NCBI GenBank assembly: GCA_025642075.2
Contig: JAODUO010001059.1
Span: 47,501 to 111,500 of the forward strand
Source of the DNA: Ridgeia piscesae
Taxonomy: Eukaryota; Annelida; Polychaeta; Sabellida; Siboglinidae
Length of the DNA: 64,000 nt
Reading direction: 5' to 3'
Below the pieces are notes generated by a model that ran no database searches, was not told the DNA's origin, and saw nothing but the letters and a program-made list of their open reading frames with translations. Position numbers and translations under genes: made by a program. Shown one piece after another: positions 25,028 to 39,290 of the stretch. Position 1 is the stretch's first letter. The number at the start of each line of letters is the position of its first letter.

Positions 25028-28000
25028 CACACAAATACATACACGTATTATACAAGTACGGTACCACAATTACACTAAGTTTAATCTGTGTGTTTTGAGA
25101 CGAGTCACATACATGTCACTAACTGTACCCATGCCCAGTGTATGACCAGCTGAATGTGAGTGAAGGGTGTCCGGTACTTACCAGCAAGGGCAGTCCGGAG
25201 CCACTGCCAGAGCTCTGTGACTGGTCAATGAGTTCTCGCAGTGATTCGCCATTGGGGATGTAAGTGTCACAGTGTTCCACTTCCTCCAAGTAGCCAGCCT
25301 GTCGCTCCTCTCGCTTCTTGTACCTACACAAATATCAGGTTTTTAAAACACCACGGATATAATAAAACTACTTTTCTTTTGAGGTATAAATTACATTATT
25401 TTTGCATTTAAAACTAACCAAATAAAATGTAATGGCATTACTCATTCACTTCACAAATGCTAATTTTATTTCTAATATGTCACTAAGCCAGCCAATTTCA
25501 GAAATGCAACATCTTGCACCATGGCTTAAATATGTAAATCGGCCCATTTACACTTGTATGCATGTGTACACACTCACAACATCATACACAACACATTATA
25601 CATTCCATTTTTGATATTAGCCATGTCAGTATATAAAACCCAGGTAATGCCCACTTCCACCTCAATAAACTACACCGTAATGTGACGTTTACTGCAGCAG
25701 CAGCAGCAATGCATGAACACTAAAGACAAACATAACTGTGCCGAAAGGAAAATATATCATGACATCAGTAACATAAAAGAAGAAGATTGGCAGCCATTAT
25801 CTAAGAATGATACGCATTTTCTTTGAACTATGAACTAGTCCAATATTGAAGATGCTTTGCCATTTAAATCGAAACATTTAAAATACATTTTGTGGTTCAT
25901 CAAATGCACAACAGTCAATTTACCAGTGTGTGTTTTATGCATTTGAAATTGCACTTGAGAGTGCACAGAAACTACAGAAAAAGAATGTAAACACATCAGC
26001 AAGCCATTTTATCATTCCTCTTTTTCATCATCATTGATCATCCACACAGACCTCCCTTAGGCATCATCTGATTAATCAAAAAGCATCAAGTCTAACAGTT
26101 TAGAACAGGACGAATGACATTACATCACAGCACAGTAAGAATGATGGGCACAAACAATCTTCATTATACCCTGTAGCAGGGTAATTTGCTTTGGTTGCAA
26201 TCTGACTTATTATGTGTACTTTGCACGTCAAATTAACCCACTCTAATGACAGTAGTCCATTGTTTTGGCATCAGGACAAACACCATTCACATGACAAGTA
26301 ACCATGCAGCACTTCTGATTTCACAACCATGCAAGCTTTCTACACATAGCTTCTAACTACCTTCTGTTATTCTAGGCACACTGTTGGCATTTTTCCCAGT
26401 GACAGGATGGGCTAGCAATTGTCCCTGGAACTCACCAGACACAGGTTAACCCTTCACTCGTCATGACCACCCCATGTGTAACCACAATAACTTATTTTTG
26501 CAGGTTAGAAATAAACTGCCACTACTATGACAATGAAGAGAACTACTGTGGGTCCCATTCAAACGTAATACAGAACAGAACAAGTGGTGAGATGGCTGCC
26601 TGACACCAACCAAATACTTAGCGGAGTGGACAAGGGTTAACAGCACCCACTACACAGGCAAGGATTCCCACTCAATCCTGCCTGTAATTCCTACGCAAAC
26701 TGTCTGCAGTACCCAACTGTGACTGACAACTGTAATCTGATTCTGAATGACTGTTACACTAAACAGTACATCTTTGCTGCATAATGCCATCCACGTGATG
26801 ACAATCAGTAGTAACATCTGAGGTGTTGCAAAAGAATGCCACATTCTCTTTATACTCCTGTCTACCCGTATCATTACACCCTGTCACATCCTAGGCTGTA
26901 TCATTACACCCTGTCACATCCTAGGCTGTATCATTACACCTTGTCACACCCTAGGCTGTATCATTACACCCTGTCACACCCTAGGCTGTATCATTACACC
27001 CTGTCACATCCTAGGCTGTATCATTACACCCTGTCACATCCTAGGCTGTATCATTACACCCTGTCACATCCTAGGCTGTATCATTACACCTTGTCACATC
27101 CTAGGCTGTATCATTACACCCTGTCACATCCTAGGCTGTATCATTACACTGTCACATCTAGGCTGTATCATTACACCCTGTCACATCCTAGGCTGTATCA
27201 TTACACCCTGTCACATCCTAGGCTGTATCATTACACCCTGTCACATCCTAGGCTGTATCATTACACCCTGTCACATCCTAGGCTGTATCATTACACCCTG
27301 TCACATCCTAGGCTGTATCATGACACCCTGTCACATCCTAGGCTGTATCATTACACCTTGTCACATCCTAGGCTGTATCATTACACCTTGTCACATCCTA
27401 GGCTGTATCATTACACCCTGTCACATCATAGGCTGAATCATTACACCCTGTCACATCCTAGGCTGTATCATTACACCTTGTCACATCCTAGGCTGTATCA
27501 TTACACCCTGTCACATCCTAGGCTGTATCATTACACCTTGTCACATCATAGGCTGTATCATTACACCTTGTCACATCCTAGGCTGTATCATTACACCTTG
27601 TCACATCCTAGGCTGTATCATTACACCTTGTCACATCCTAGGCTGTATCATTACACCCTGTCACATTCTAGGCTGTATCATTACACCTTGTCACATCCTA
27701 GGCCGTATCATTACACCTTGTCACATCCTAGGCTGTATCATTACACCCTGTCACATCCTAGGCCGTATCACTACACCTTGTCACATCCTAGGCTGTATCA
27801 TTACACCCTGTCACATCCTAGGCCGTATCACTACACCTTGTCACATCCTAGGCCGTATCATTACACCTTATCACATCCTAGGCTGTATCATTACACCTTG
27901 TCACATCCTAGGCTGTATCATTACACCTTGTCACATCCTAGGCTGTATCATTACACCTTGTCACATCCTAGGCTGTATCATTACACCTTGTCACATCCTA

Positions 28001-31000
28001 GGCTGTATCATTACACCCTGTCACATCCTAGGCTGTATCACTTTCACCTTGTCACATCCTAGGCTGTATCATTACACCCTGTCACATCCTAGGCTGTATC
28101 ACTACACCTTGTCACATCCTAGGCTGTATCATTACACCTTGTCACATCCTAGGCTGTATCATTACACCTTGTCACATCCTAGGCTGTATCATTACACCTT
28201 GTCACATCCTAGGCTGTATCATTACACCCTGTCACATCCTAGGCTGTATCATTACACCTTATCACATCCTAGGCTGTATCATTACACCTTGTCACATCCT
28301 AGGCTGTATCATTACAACTTGTCACATCCTAGGCTGTATCATTACACCCTGTCACATCCTAGGCTGCATCACTACACCTTGTCACATCCTAGGCTGTATC
28401 ATTACACCTTGTCACATCCTAGGCTGTATCATTACACCCTGTCACATCCTAGGCTGTATCATTACACCCTGTCACATCCTAGGCTTTATCATTACACCTT
28501 GTCACATGCTAGGCTGTATCATTACACCTTATCACATCCTAGGCTGTATCAAACCTCCTGTGTGTATATGTGTGTGTGCCCATTTCATTCCTGTGACCTG
28601 ATATTGCGAAAGTTGGATAATTGGTGAAGATATCAATACATACAGACCAGGGAGTACACCATACACACACAAGCACACACAACACAAGTTGCTTCTTCAC
28701 TCATTGTCTCTGTCACCACACACTAAATATGACTATGGGTAACAACAGTAGGAGATCCTAGATATGACTGGCTTTACAGACTCATACTTTACATATACCG
28801 TTGGCACAGAGTTTCACGTTTTGTGGCTGGCATAGAACGTGAGGCCAGAGAGCTAAAAACTGACTGAGTGATCACATATGCAGATGCATATCAGGAAACA
28901 AACAGCTCCCAGACAGACAAGAAATCAAACGCTGCTGACATCTCAAAGAAAACTGTTCTGAGAATTAAAACCAGCCGATAACTCCGGGAATGCAGTCGTC
29001 AACAATGTCACAAACACTGCAGAATCAGACACGGTAAAAAACGACGAAGACTGCTGAGAATTCAAAGTGAGAAATCAAAGAAATCCGGGAGTGAAAAGGT
29101 GGCGCCTGTGACTGTAGGCTGCTTTGAAGTGCGCTGCCTGTACATGTGACCCCCACAAGGCAGGCAGTCAGCAGTGGAAGTTGAATGGAGCAAACAGTGA
29201 AGTCTGGATGAAAGGTTTAGATATTAGCACCACACACAATCATCATGCGTGACTGAGCAAACTCATATTCACAAAAGCTGATGAAAGTGGCACTGGATAT
29301 GTGACACTTTACTGGCATAAAACACGTAGGCCTACACAAGCTAGCCTAGTTTTCCTATTTATTTGATGTTGACTGTTAAGACTTACTTATCTGAGACTGA
29401 TGAAGGAGATGATGATGATGATGTGCGAGACCCACATCAAATAGATGACGGATATTGTACTGACAAATGAGAGTAACCTCAGGTAGACAAAGGAGACTGT
29501 GGTAACATTCGAGACATACCTCAGGTATACAAAAGAGACTGTGGTGACATTCAAGTCTTACCTCAGGCAGACAAAGGAGACTGTGGTAACATTCAAGTCT
29601 TATCTCAGGCAAACAAAGGAGACTGTGATAACATTCAAGTTTTACCTCAGGTAGATAAAGGAGACTGTGATGACATTCAAGTCTTACCTCAAGTAGACGA
29701 TTGAGACTGTGGTGACATTCAAGTCTTACCTCAAGTAGACGAATGAGACTGTGGTAACATTCAAGTCTTACCTCAAGTAGACGAATGAGACTGTGGTAAC
29801 ATTCAAGTCTTACCTCAAGTAGACGAATGAGACTGTGGTAACATTCAAGTCTTACCTCAAGTAGACGAATGAGACTGTGGTAACATTCAAGTCTTATCTC
29901 AGATAGACAAAGGAGACTGTGGTGACATTCAAGTCTTACCTCAAGTAGACGAATGAGACTGTGGTAACATTCAAGTCTTACCTCATGTAGACGATTGAGA
30001 CTGTGGTAACATTCAAGTCTTACCTCAAGTAGACGAATGAGACTGTGGTGACATTCAAGTCTTACCTCAAGTAGACGAATGAGACTGTGGTAACATTCAA
30101 GTCTTACCTCAAGTAGACGAATGAGACTGTGGTAACATTCAAGTCTTATCTCAGGTAGACAAAGGAGACTGTGGTGACATTCAAGTCTTACCTCAAGTAG
30201 ACGAATGAGACTGTGGTAACATTCAAGTCTTACCTCAAGTAGACGAATGAGACTGTGGTGACATTCAAGTCTTACCTCAAGTAGACGAATGAGACTGTGG
30301 TAACATTCAAGTCTTATCTCAGGTAGACAAAGGAGACTGTGGTGACATTCAAGTCTTACCTCAAGTAGACGAATGAGACTGTGATGACCAGTATGATGAG
30401 GCACACACTGACAGAGACCAGGAGGACAATCTGAGTGACGTTGTCGCGGTAGAACTCACTGCCAGTGTAACCTACAACCACACAACAGAGTGCACTAACA
30501 GCACGGAAGACACAACCACTGTGGCTAAATCAACTGTACAATCATTAATTATAAAATCAAACATAAAGTATAAATATTCTAGCATCTTCAATGCCCAAAT
30601 GTGTTGTAATGAATCGTAATGTATTTATGTATAATTTAGCTACTAGTTGTCATTTGGTACATTTGTGAACAGCTGTCGACATATTTAATATACATTAGCA
30701 TTGTAGACAGTTGGGATGAGAATCTTGGAAGTGATTACCTCAGGTGAGGGGCAAATAACTAGAACTCACCAAAAAATACTAAGATTGTTTCTAATCGCAT
30801 GTAATGCAAACAAAAGCTATAGCATTTTTTAACTTATCTCCTTCTTTGAATTTAGTCTAGGTTAGTTAGACATTGTAATTCACTTAATTAACCAAACAAT
30901 ATCATTAATTTAAACAAATATGAGACACAAACATATGTCAACTTATGTATTCTAATAAGTGTATAAGAGTACCCCCATTTTCAATAGTTCCCAAAACGAC

Positions 31001-34000
31001 TTCACTGTTCGCACCAGATGGTTGTAGCTGTGTACAGTCGTTTACATTATCCTAATTATTAGAACAACTATGGTGTTATCGAATGCTTCCAACATCAGTA
31101 TGTTTATGAAAGCATATAATATTCAAAATTTCACATCTCTATATGTTATAATAAAAATGTTATCAGGATAAAATGTATATTTAGATTTTCTAATTGTAGC
31201 ATGTAACTTTCACACAAAAGTTCCCTGGCTGGGCCAAATGACATATTATTCTGGTGAGCGTTGGAGGAGGAATGAGCAGCCGGGACAAGGCAGTGACAGA
31301 TCTAAATGCAGGCTCAAACGACACAAGTAACTGAGTCCACCTGTCTCCTGTTACTGTAACCTTAAACTCAATCAGGCCACATGAATGACCCACTGAATGA
31401 TCGCACAGGAAACAGTCACGCAAACGATCTCACCACGGGGAAGGAGTTTGCCGCGATTAACAACACCTGAAATGTCACTCCCAACAAAATGCCCACGGCA
31501 GGGCACAGGCACATGTCTTGCCTTGCTGTCCGGGTAATCAAAAACCAACGGAACATTGCGAGATATCTGACGTTTGGAGATACTTATCATGTGTTTAGTG
31601 AATATAAGAAAGGGGCTGCTGCAGTGGACTGCTGGCAGGTCAGGGGCTAATGGTGCTGTGATAACAGTAAGTAGTGTTGATTGTAATGGAAGCCAGTATT
31701 TCTAGGTCAGCAACCAGCTGCCAGGACTCAGCAGCCAAGAGCTGCAGTCTCATCTCCTGTGTTTTATTTCCTGCATTTTTCCACAGCACTAACAAACAAG
31801 AACAAGCCCACTTGGCTGTATCAGGAAGTGCTTATATAAACTATATAATAGGTCTGTGCTTGTTTCCAGCTGCTGTGTGCCAGTCTGTCTGCACAGATGG
31901 CCGGATCACACCCAACATAAGCCAGCAGTCCACAACGTTCAATGCCAGAGCTTAGTTCTACTGAATAGAAGTCGGCTGTGTTTGTCTCACACATTGCATG
32001 TTCGCAGACAGGAAACGACACGATTGAAAGCCTAACTCGGATACTGGATTCTTTCAGTAGCGAGTAATGCTATAAAAACATCCTAGCAGATAAAAACGTG
32101 TGGAAATGTGGGTGCCGAAAAACATCAGGCAAATCGAAAACATATATATGGAGCTAGTCAGACATGTGTTTTAACAGAGCAAATGGAGACTACACAGCGT
32201 GTATCATCATTTTCACTCAGTTTTAATAAAAAACTATATTAGCTGAATGCCTGATGTAAATCTAGGCCATTAGTGTCTCTCTCACATGGGCTAAAAAAAT
32301 TTAAGTCAATTGATTACTCAGATTTTAGTATAATTTGAAAGAGTTGCTGTCGATGGTTAATTTGGTATACCTTAAAATGTACAAACCATCTCAACAATAT
32401 GTAGTCAAATGAAATAAAATAATTTTGAACAAAACACAACATTTAACAGACAGCTACAAAACACAACATTTAACAGACAGCTGGAAAGGGATTTAAGTAC
32501 ATGAAGTATTCTTGCCCTAATTGTACTTATACACAAATGTTGTTGGAAGCAACAAGCTACTAATATCAGAACTACAAAGCAAATTTGATGCGGAACCATT
32601 TCTAATACTCATCCAAGTACAGCTATATCCACGCCATTAATTATGCTCGTTGTGAACTACTGACAAACAATGTGCCTAAGTTCAGCAGCTCACACATATA
32701 CCTATTTACATATAGATATATTTTCAAAACAAAAGGTGATAACAGCTGAACTCTTCATCTGACTAACCAGTATGGTAGTACAGGCTGTATTCTAACTATA
32801 TACAAGTGTATATCTACGTGGATTTCAAACTAAACACATCAGTGGCATGGTAACCCAGTGTTATAGCTAGATAGTGCCTTTTTATCACCTGCACACACAG
32901 ACTCGAGCAGACAAAGACAAAAACCGCCCCTATATGTGGCGCACTACTTACATCAGATAACCACATACACTGTACAAAGCCAGATACGTATCACTTGCTT
33001 TGTACGGCGGCGTGCTTTTTCTGAGCCATTATTGGTCACCTCACCAGCGGTGGCGAATACGGTGCATTTAGACAATGCCCAGATACGTGCATGTGTATTT
33101 TTAGTGTAAATTTTCAATTTGTCACACAATCAACTTCCTGTGTTTCATTGTAGCAAGCCGAGTCTTCAACAATGGGCAAAATTCTCTGGGTTTCTCAATG
33201 AGCAGAGTTCAACTTTTACAGGGTGCCTTTTCGGCACGTCAATTAGACTTGACAGTCAGGTCGATGTGTGCATACAGTCGTGTTATTATAGGAGGCAGTG
33301 GCAATGTCCCCTGTGGTGCGAGACACAGACTCACTGGCTGACATGGCTTGAATGAAATAAACTGCAAGAGGTTTTACAAAACCATCCATAATATCTATCT
33401 ATCACTATTGTGCAAACATTCATTTTTACAAATGAATGAAAGCTTTCAACACAACTCAGATAACTGAAATGGTAACTACATTCCTGATTATATAATAATG
33501 ATGGAAGACATAAAATTAGGGATGGCACATTTCCACGAATAACTGGTTTTAGACAGGGCACTGGTAACAACAATATGGTATTTACTGGGACAAGTCCATA
33601 ATTTATATTACCTCTGGCCCCCATTTAGAATTTAGTTAATATTCGTCTAAAGCTAACAAGTTAACTAGTTGCTAGCTCAGGTGTATCCTTGTATTTGTCT
33701 AAAGCATGAGGTCAACAAGATATTCAAAAGAAAATTGATCAGTACTGGTAAAGAAATACTTTTAAATGATTTTAAGATAAAATGCCACAACAGTTTTAAA
33801 CAATATCCATGCAATGTAATTTGTTCCCAGCCATGGGTCCCATGTTCCTTCCCTGAGCCAGTCCCAGACAGCCCTTCCCTAGTCAGCCCCAGTCTTGTTG
33901 AGCCAGCTACACACACTTCCCTGGTGTTTAGAAGTAGAACCAGAACAGATGTTTCTGGTTCTGATACAGCTTGTGATTCCAAATAAATGCAGTTTGTAGC

Positions 34001-37000
34001 GCTCCTTGAAATTAATTCTCACCCAGACTTTCCCACTGCAGGAATTTTAATCATTCAATACCTGTCTCCCTGTATTGATTATCATGACGGAAACTTTGAT
34101 ACTTAGCTTATGGTGGATTAGAGAGCATTGTAGAGAAACACATTTGAAAACGATCCATAAATTAAGTGACATATTCTGTTTATTGATGAATTTTTGTGTG
34201 AAGTTAGTTAAATGATTACCTTAGTTCAATCCTCTGAGAGGAGATAATGTATTCTTAAAGAAGTCCACAAGTAAATAGAATCCACTCCTAAATTAAAAGA
34301 GTCTTTTATGAAATGCCTCTGCTTCAACTTGGCCAATATCCATAAAACACTGGTGAAAGTGTCATCATGGCAACTCCTGTCTTTTTAATTGTTTTTAAAA
34401 TCGATTTTAAAGTACAAAGTCTGGCTTATGACCTCATAGGAATGTTGGTGAAACAATCAGCAGGCCACAAAACGTAAGGCAAAAAAAGGTAGGTATGGTA
34501 CAAAATAATTATGATATATCTGGTATGTTTAACATGCAACACTGAAGGCCTGAAGCAGAGCAATTATACAAGTTAATTCTGCATTTTCCTATTACACACC
34601 TGCAGATGGTCACATGTACACACATATTCAAACACACTTACCAGGACGTAATGTTGGACTATCTCGCAGCACTGGCTGCAGCTTCAAGTTGCACTGGTCA
34701 AAGTTATCGCAGCAGAGAATGGTCTTGGGCGTCAGATGTGGCACCAAGTTACCTCGACACTGAAGACACAAACATTGCAACATCATGTCTCTGTGACATC
34801 TCACAAAATGCTACATTATCTTTTTAGAAATGCATGTGTGCCTCAGACTGTCATCTGTAATGGAATCAGAGGTGATCGTTCCACAGAAACATGGCTGATT
34901 CGAAGACCTCAATTTCAAGGTACAGGCATGTATACATGATATGGACAGTGTTAAGAATGATGAATGTAACTGTAAACAACAGATCATCCATTCACATACA
35001 TGCCAACTTTCCAAGGCAGTACCACAGGAAACTACTGCAACTGCAGCAAGTTATAAATTAGATAACAAATAAATACATGACACTCTACATTTGAGAATAT
35101 CTTGTTGATTTTATGTTGTTTTGGTTGTGGAATTTGGCTGATACGAAACCACATAAATGCATTCTTTGTACCAAGAAATTATCACAGTAATGTATGCCTG
35201 GTGGTGGAATGGTAACAATGTTTTTTTCAAATAATATACAGAACTTCAGGGAAACAGTGACGCAACTGAGTTGGCAACACTGCAAGAATGCCTTGTTTAT
35301 ACAAACATTTCTCACTGCACTGCGTTTCCACATCATCAACTTATGGGTATTTCTGGCTGAAACCCACGGTAAACGCACGCATTATTTGCATTTCACCACT
35401 GCTTCACGTCTGAATTAACCCTAAAAATTATTTGGGAAAACATCCCTTGAGCAGTGGAACAGAAAGAGTACCCTTGAGCAATTTCAGGATTTTTTTAAAA
35501 ATCTTTTAAGGCATTCCACAATGTGGCACCCCTTCCCTCCCTCTACACTGCAACTAATGTAAGCCCAACAATAATCTATGTAGACATTTTATATTCCCAT
35601 GCATGTCTACTGTGGCCGGCATGTCTCACAAGGACACTACTTCTGTTCTCAGTGGACACACCATATTCCCATCCGTGTGGCTTGGCCACATCCCTAAATC
35701 AAACAGTCGAAAAAGCGGCTGAGACGCTCAACAGCATGTATACGATCAAACAAGATAGATTTCTTCCCGCACAGAAATCGATGTGGGCAATTAATCTACA
35801 CTCCTCTAGAACGCGTCGCATCCAAATATAAGCTGAGACACAGATGCACAGTTTGGCAGAATCAACGAAAACGTTATTAAATAAACATACACAACCACGA
35901 CAAGGTCATGCTGATGGCGGTTCATTATCCGAGCGGCTGTGTTTGTGTGGTGTGGCTCCTGGTGATTTCTTACATGATTGGTCACTCTACTAACATTACA
36001 ACCCGTGCACACAACTGTGTCATTAGGGTAGCAGGTTTCTGCTCTGCTCATGTGCAAGTACCGATGTTATGGATTTTCGCTAAGCAACAGATATTTAGGT
36101 TGGTAGTTCTTATCTTAGAGTTGAAGAAACTCTGTAAGTCTCATCTTGGTGCAACCATCTGTGTAAGACCACTGGATAATTTGTCATCGTAATAGCAATA
36201 ATCATAAAATATTGAAGGGATATAATTCTTTAACTAAGAAATTATATATATTTGAGCATTTGTCCTGGAAATGTTGATAGTTGGTCACAAATCAAACTTT
36301 GATATTCACTATAAAAAAAGTTTACAAAATAAAAAAGTGATTACTCAAAATTATGCACCAGTGTAATTTACATTATAACATGATTTGCGCTGTCATCGAT
36401 CAGACATTGTGACTGTCAACATTCCAACATGACTGGTTGTCCAATCCATGGCCTGGAGTGGTAATCATTAACACTTAGTGTAATTGTTTGTCTTGAATGT
36501 AACCCACCTCATTGTTGTTCTATGCCCCCTCACTCTAAATATACCAACATTGTCACCTCGTAGCTAGTTCTTGCTATAAATTTGTTCAAATGCTGCTACC
36601 TTTTAGTTATGCATTTGTTTCCTCTCTATTTTCCAGGGGATACACCCTTCAGAATGCACCATTTTGAAGGTATTTTTTTTTAATACTTCTGGTTGGTAAT
36701 GCCCTGGATCCACATGTATATAAGATATGTGAGGAGTATTTTGGCGGTTGTATGTTGTCATTTTCGTAGTTAATTCAGAAAGTAAAACATCGCCCGATAC
36801 TGATTTTGCGGCAGAGGACATGAAGGAAAAATATTCGAGCGATATTCGTTTATATAGCTGCAAATTTTGAATACGAAACAAATTTCATCCCATCTTTAGT
36901 GGACTAATATGACTACTCTTGACATCAAAGAGCAGCTAAAATCAGCCAACAGATTTGTTTACAATACAATGTCATTTTTCATTTACTTTTCTCTGTAAAA

Positions 37001-39007
37001 TTTCAAATAGCAAACACTGTTTCTGGCTTATTAAATATGCAATATGGAAACATATGGAACATATCTATTCAAACCTTAAAATGATCACTTTTTTAAATAG
37101 GTACAACCAACCTACCTTCAAGTTTGCTGCCAGCAAGCAAGCCAGCAAGCCAGGGATATCGTCAAACGCAACCATGGCTTATGTGAATGTTTTATCAGAT
37201 ACAGCTCATACAGGACATCAAGAGAAAGACTGCCTTACCTGCAAGATGGAGCCCTCTTCAGGAGGGAGACAGCCATAGCTGCGCACCTCCACATCATCAG
37301 GGTCTAGTTCGACGGAGGTGAAGCACTTGCCCTCTGGCTTGAGCAGACACGTTGTGTTGCCACTGTACACCTCACAGTCACTGCAGTAGCAGTAGATGCC
37401 GTCCACTGCAAGCACACCAAGGATGACTTCAGTATGTCTTGTGTGTCTAAAGTTAAGGTTTTAGTGGGAAACTGTTGGGAGTCTTACTCTGCTCATATTT
37501 GGGAGTTCGCAGAAAAATGTAGGAGCCTGCATTTTTTTCTACAAATCAAATAACCTAAACCATTTAAGCTCATGTAATGCTTTACTTGTTAACTTTACAA
37601 TCTTCTTTCAGCAATCAACTACCATAATTAATGATTATTTTTGTACTGAATAATATGTACTTTGTAACTTAGTTTGTCAAATATATTACAGCACTCCAAT
37701 CTCCTGCATACATAATCCAATACTTTGATCAATCACATTCACAAGTGTAGACCTCTATCATATGTAGTCACAATCCAAGATGGCTGTGTCCATGCTGGAT
37801 CCATAAGCAACACAAAGCACAGTGCATACAAGTACTTTAGAACTGTGGTGCCAGCTGAACCCCTACTTTCCAAAAGCTAAGCAATATATTGGATGCCAGC
37901 CACATGTTCCAATATAACAGGTGTCTGCTCAGCCCTGTAACTAGTACTTTTGGTTCATAATGTTCATATATTGTTCCATAATTCTCTAAACATATTTGTA
38001 AAAAATATTAATATTATATACCCCTTAGAAGGGACATAAAAATGCTTTCTGCATTAAGCAGGTGTCCCCTCATTAAAGGGACATCAACTGGACAAAACAG
38101 TCTGTACATTGAGAAACTTTCTTGAGCTAACAGCTGTTCCCTCGTCTGGGAGTTACACGAAGGCAGGGACTACTGTACCATTTATTCTTTGTATTTCCCC
38201 AATAAAATTTCACACATCTTGTTTGTAACATAAGTATGAGGGATCAAGTAAATTAGCTTCCCAACCTCCATTTCTCACATCTTGGTACATGCTGTATAAT
38301 ACGACGATAACATCCACTGTAAGACTACTAGGTAGATGACTTCAGAACTTTGGTAAAGGTTCTATCTTGAAAAATAATTATGAACATTTCAGCTTCAAAA
38401 GCAGCTGTTTCTCAGAAAGGCATTATTAATTAAAATGCCCAATGAAATAGATCTGGTCAAGGAAGTACATGTGGATAAATTAGTTATTAATCACACAGAA
38501 AGTGCTGCTTTATGCTTAATAAATGGAATTTTATAAATGGAATTTGAACAACAACAATGTTTAAGCCAGTACCTCACTGTGTTGCTGTTTACAAGACTAT
38601 ACAACTGTGTTTTCACGACATAATTTTCACATACTGATTATATTTCAAGTACCACGTAGACATGATATTTCAGCATTACTATTCAGCACAAATGTAACTA
38701 TAGTATAATGTCACAACATCTACGTTGTATGCACAATGATTATAAAGACATTCCTTTGATCATAACAAATTACACACTAGGCTTACATAGGTCATAGGAT
38801 AATGATTATAGGACATGACCATGATAACTGATAATATCAGAAAAGACTAAGTACAACACTGTCATTTGATACAGCAGAACTAATGGTAATAATCAGAGAC
38901 TAACCAGTTATTATGTATGTGTGTGTGTGTGTGTGTATATATATACATATATATAATTATATGTATAATGTGTGTATATATATACAATATATATATATAT
39001 CATATAC

Positions 39008-39046
<39 letters not shown>

Positions 39047-39246
39047 CATATATATATATACATAATATATATACATATATACATATATATATATATATAT
39101 TCAAATATTATATAAAATTATGTAACATATACATCTACTAATTTCTTAACATTTTACTAATAAAACAACATGTCACTAATTTGAAGTAGGATGTTTGTTA
39201 CTAGCAGATAATTAACTGTTCCACACCATTTGTAATAAACATATGA

Positions 39247-39290
<44 letters not shown>

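Noticed and set aside
26836..28627. 408- and 192-codon frames repeating [10 protein letters not shown]
   Set aside because: They are the translation of a 30-bp minisatellite, antisense to and inside a BMPR1 intron.
29376..30404. 342-codon minus-strand frame repeating RLLEVRLEC
   Set aside because: It is out of frame with the receptor and explained by the 42-bp period.
35523..35831. 102-codon plus-strand frame in BMPR1 intron 2
   Set aside because: It has no recognisable motif and weak support from composition.
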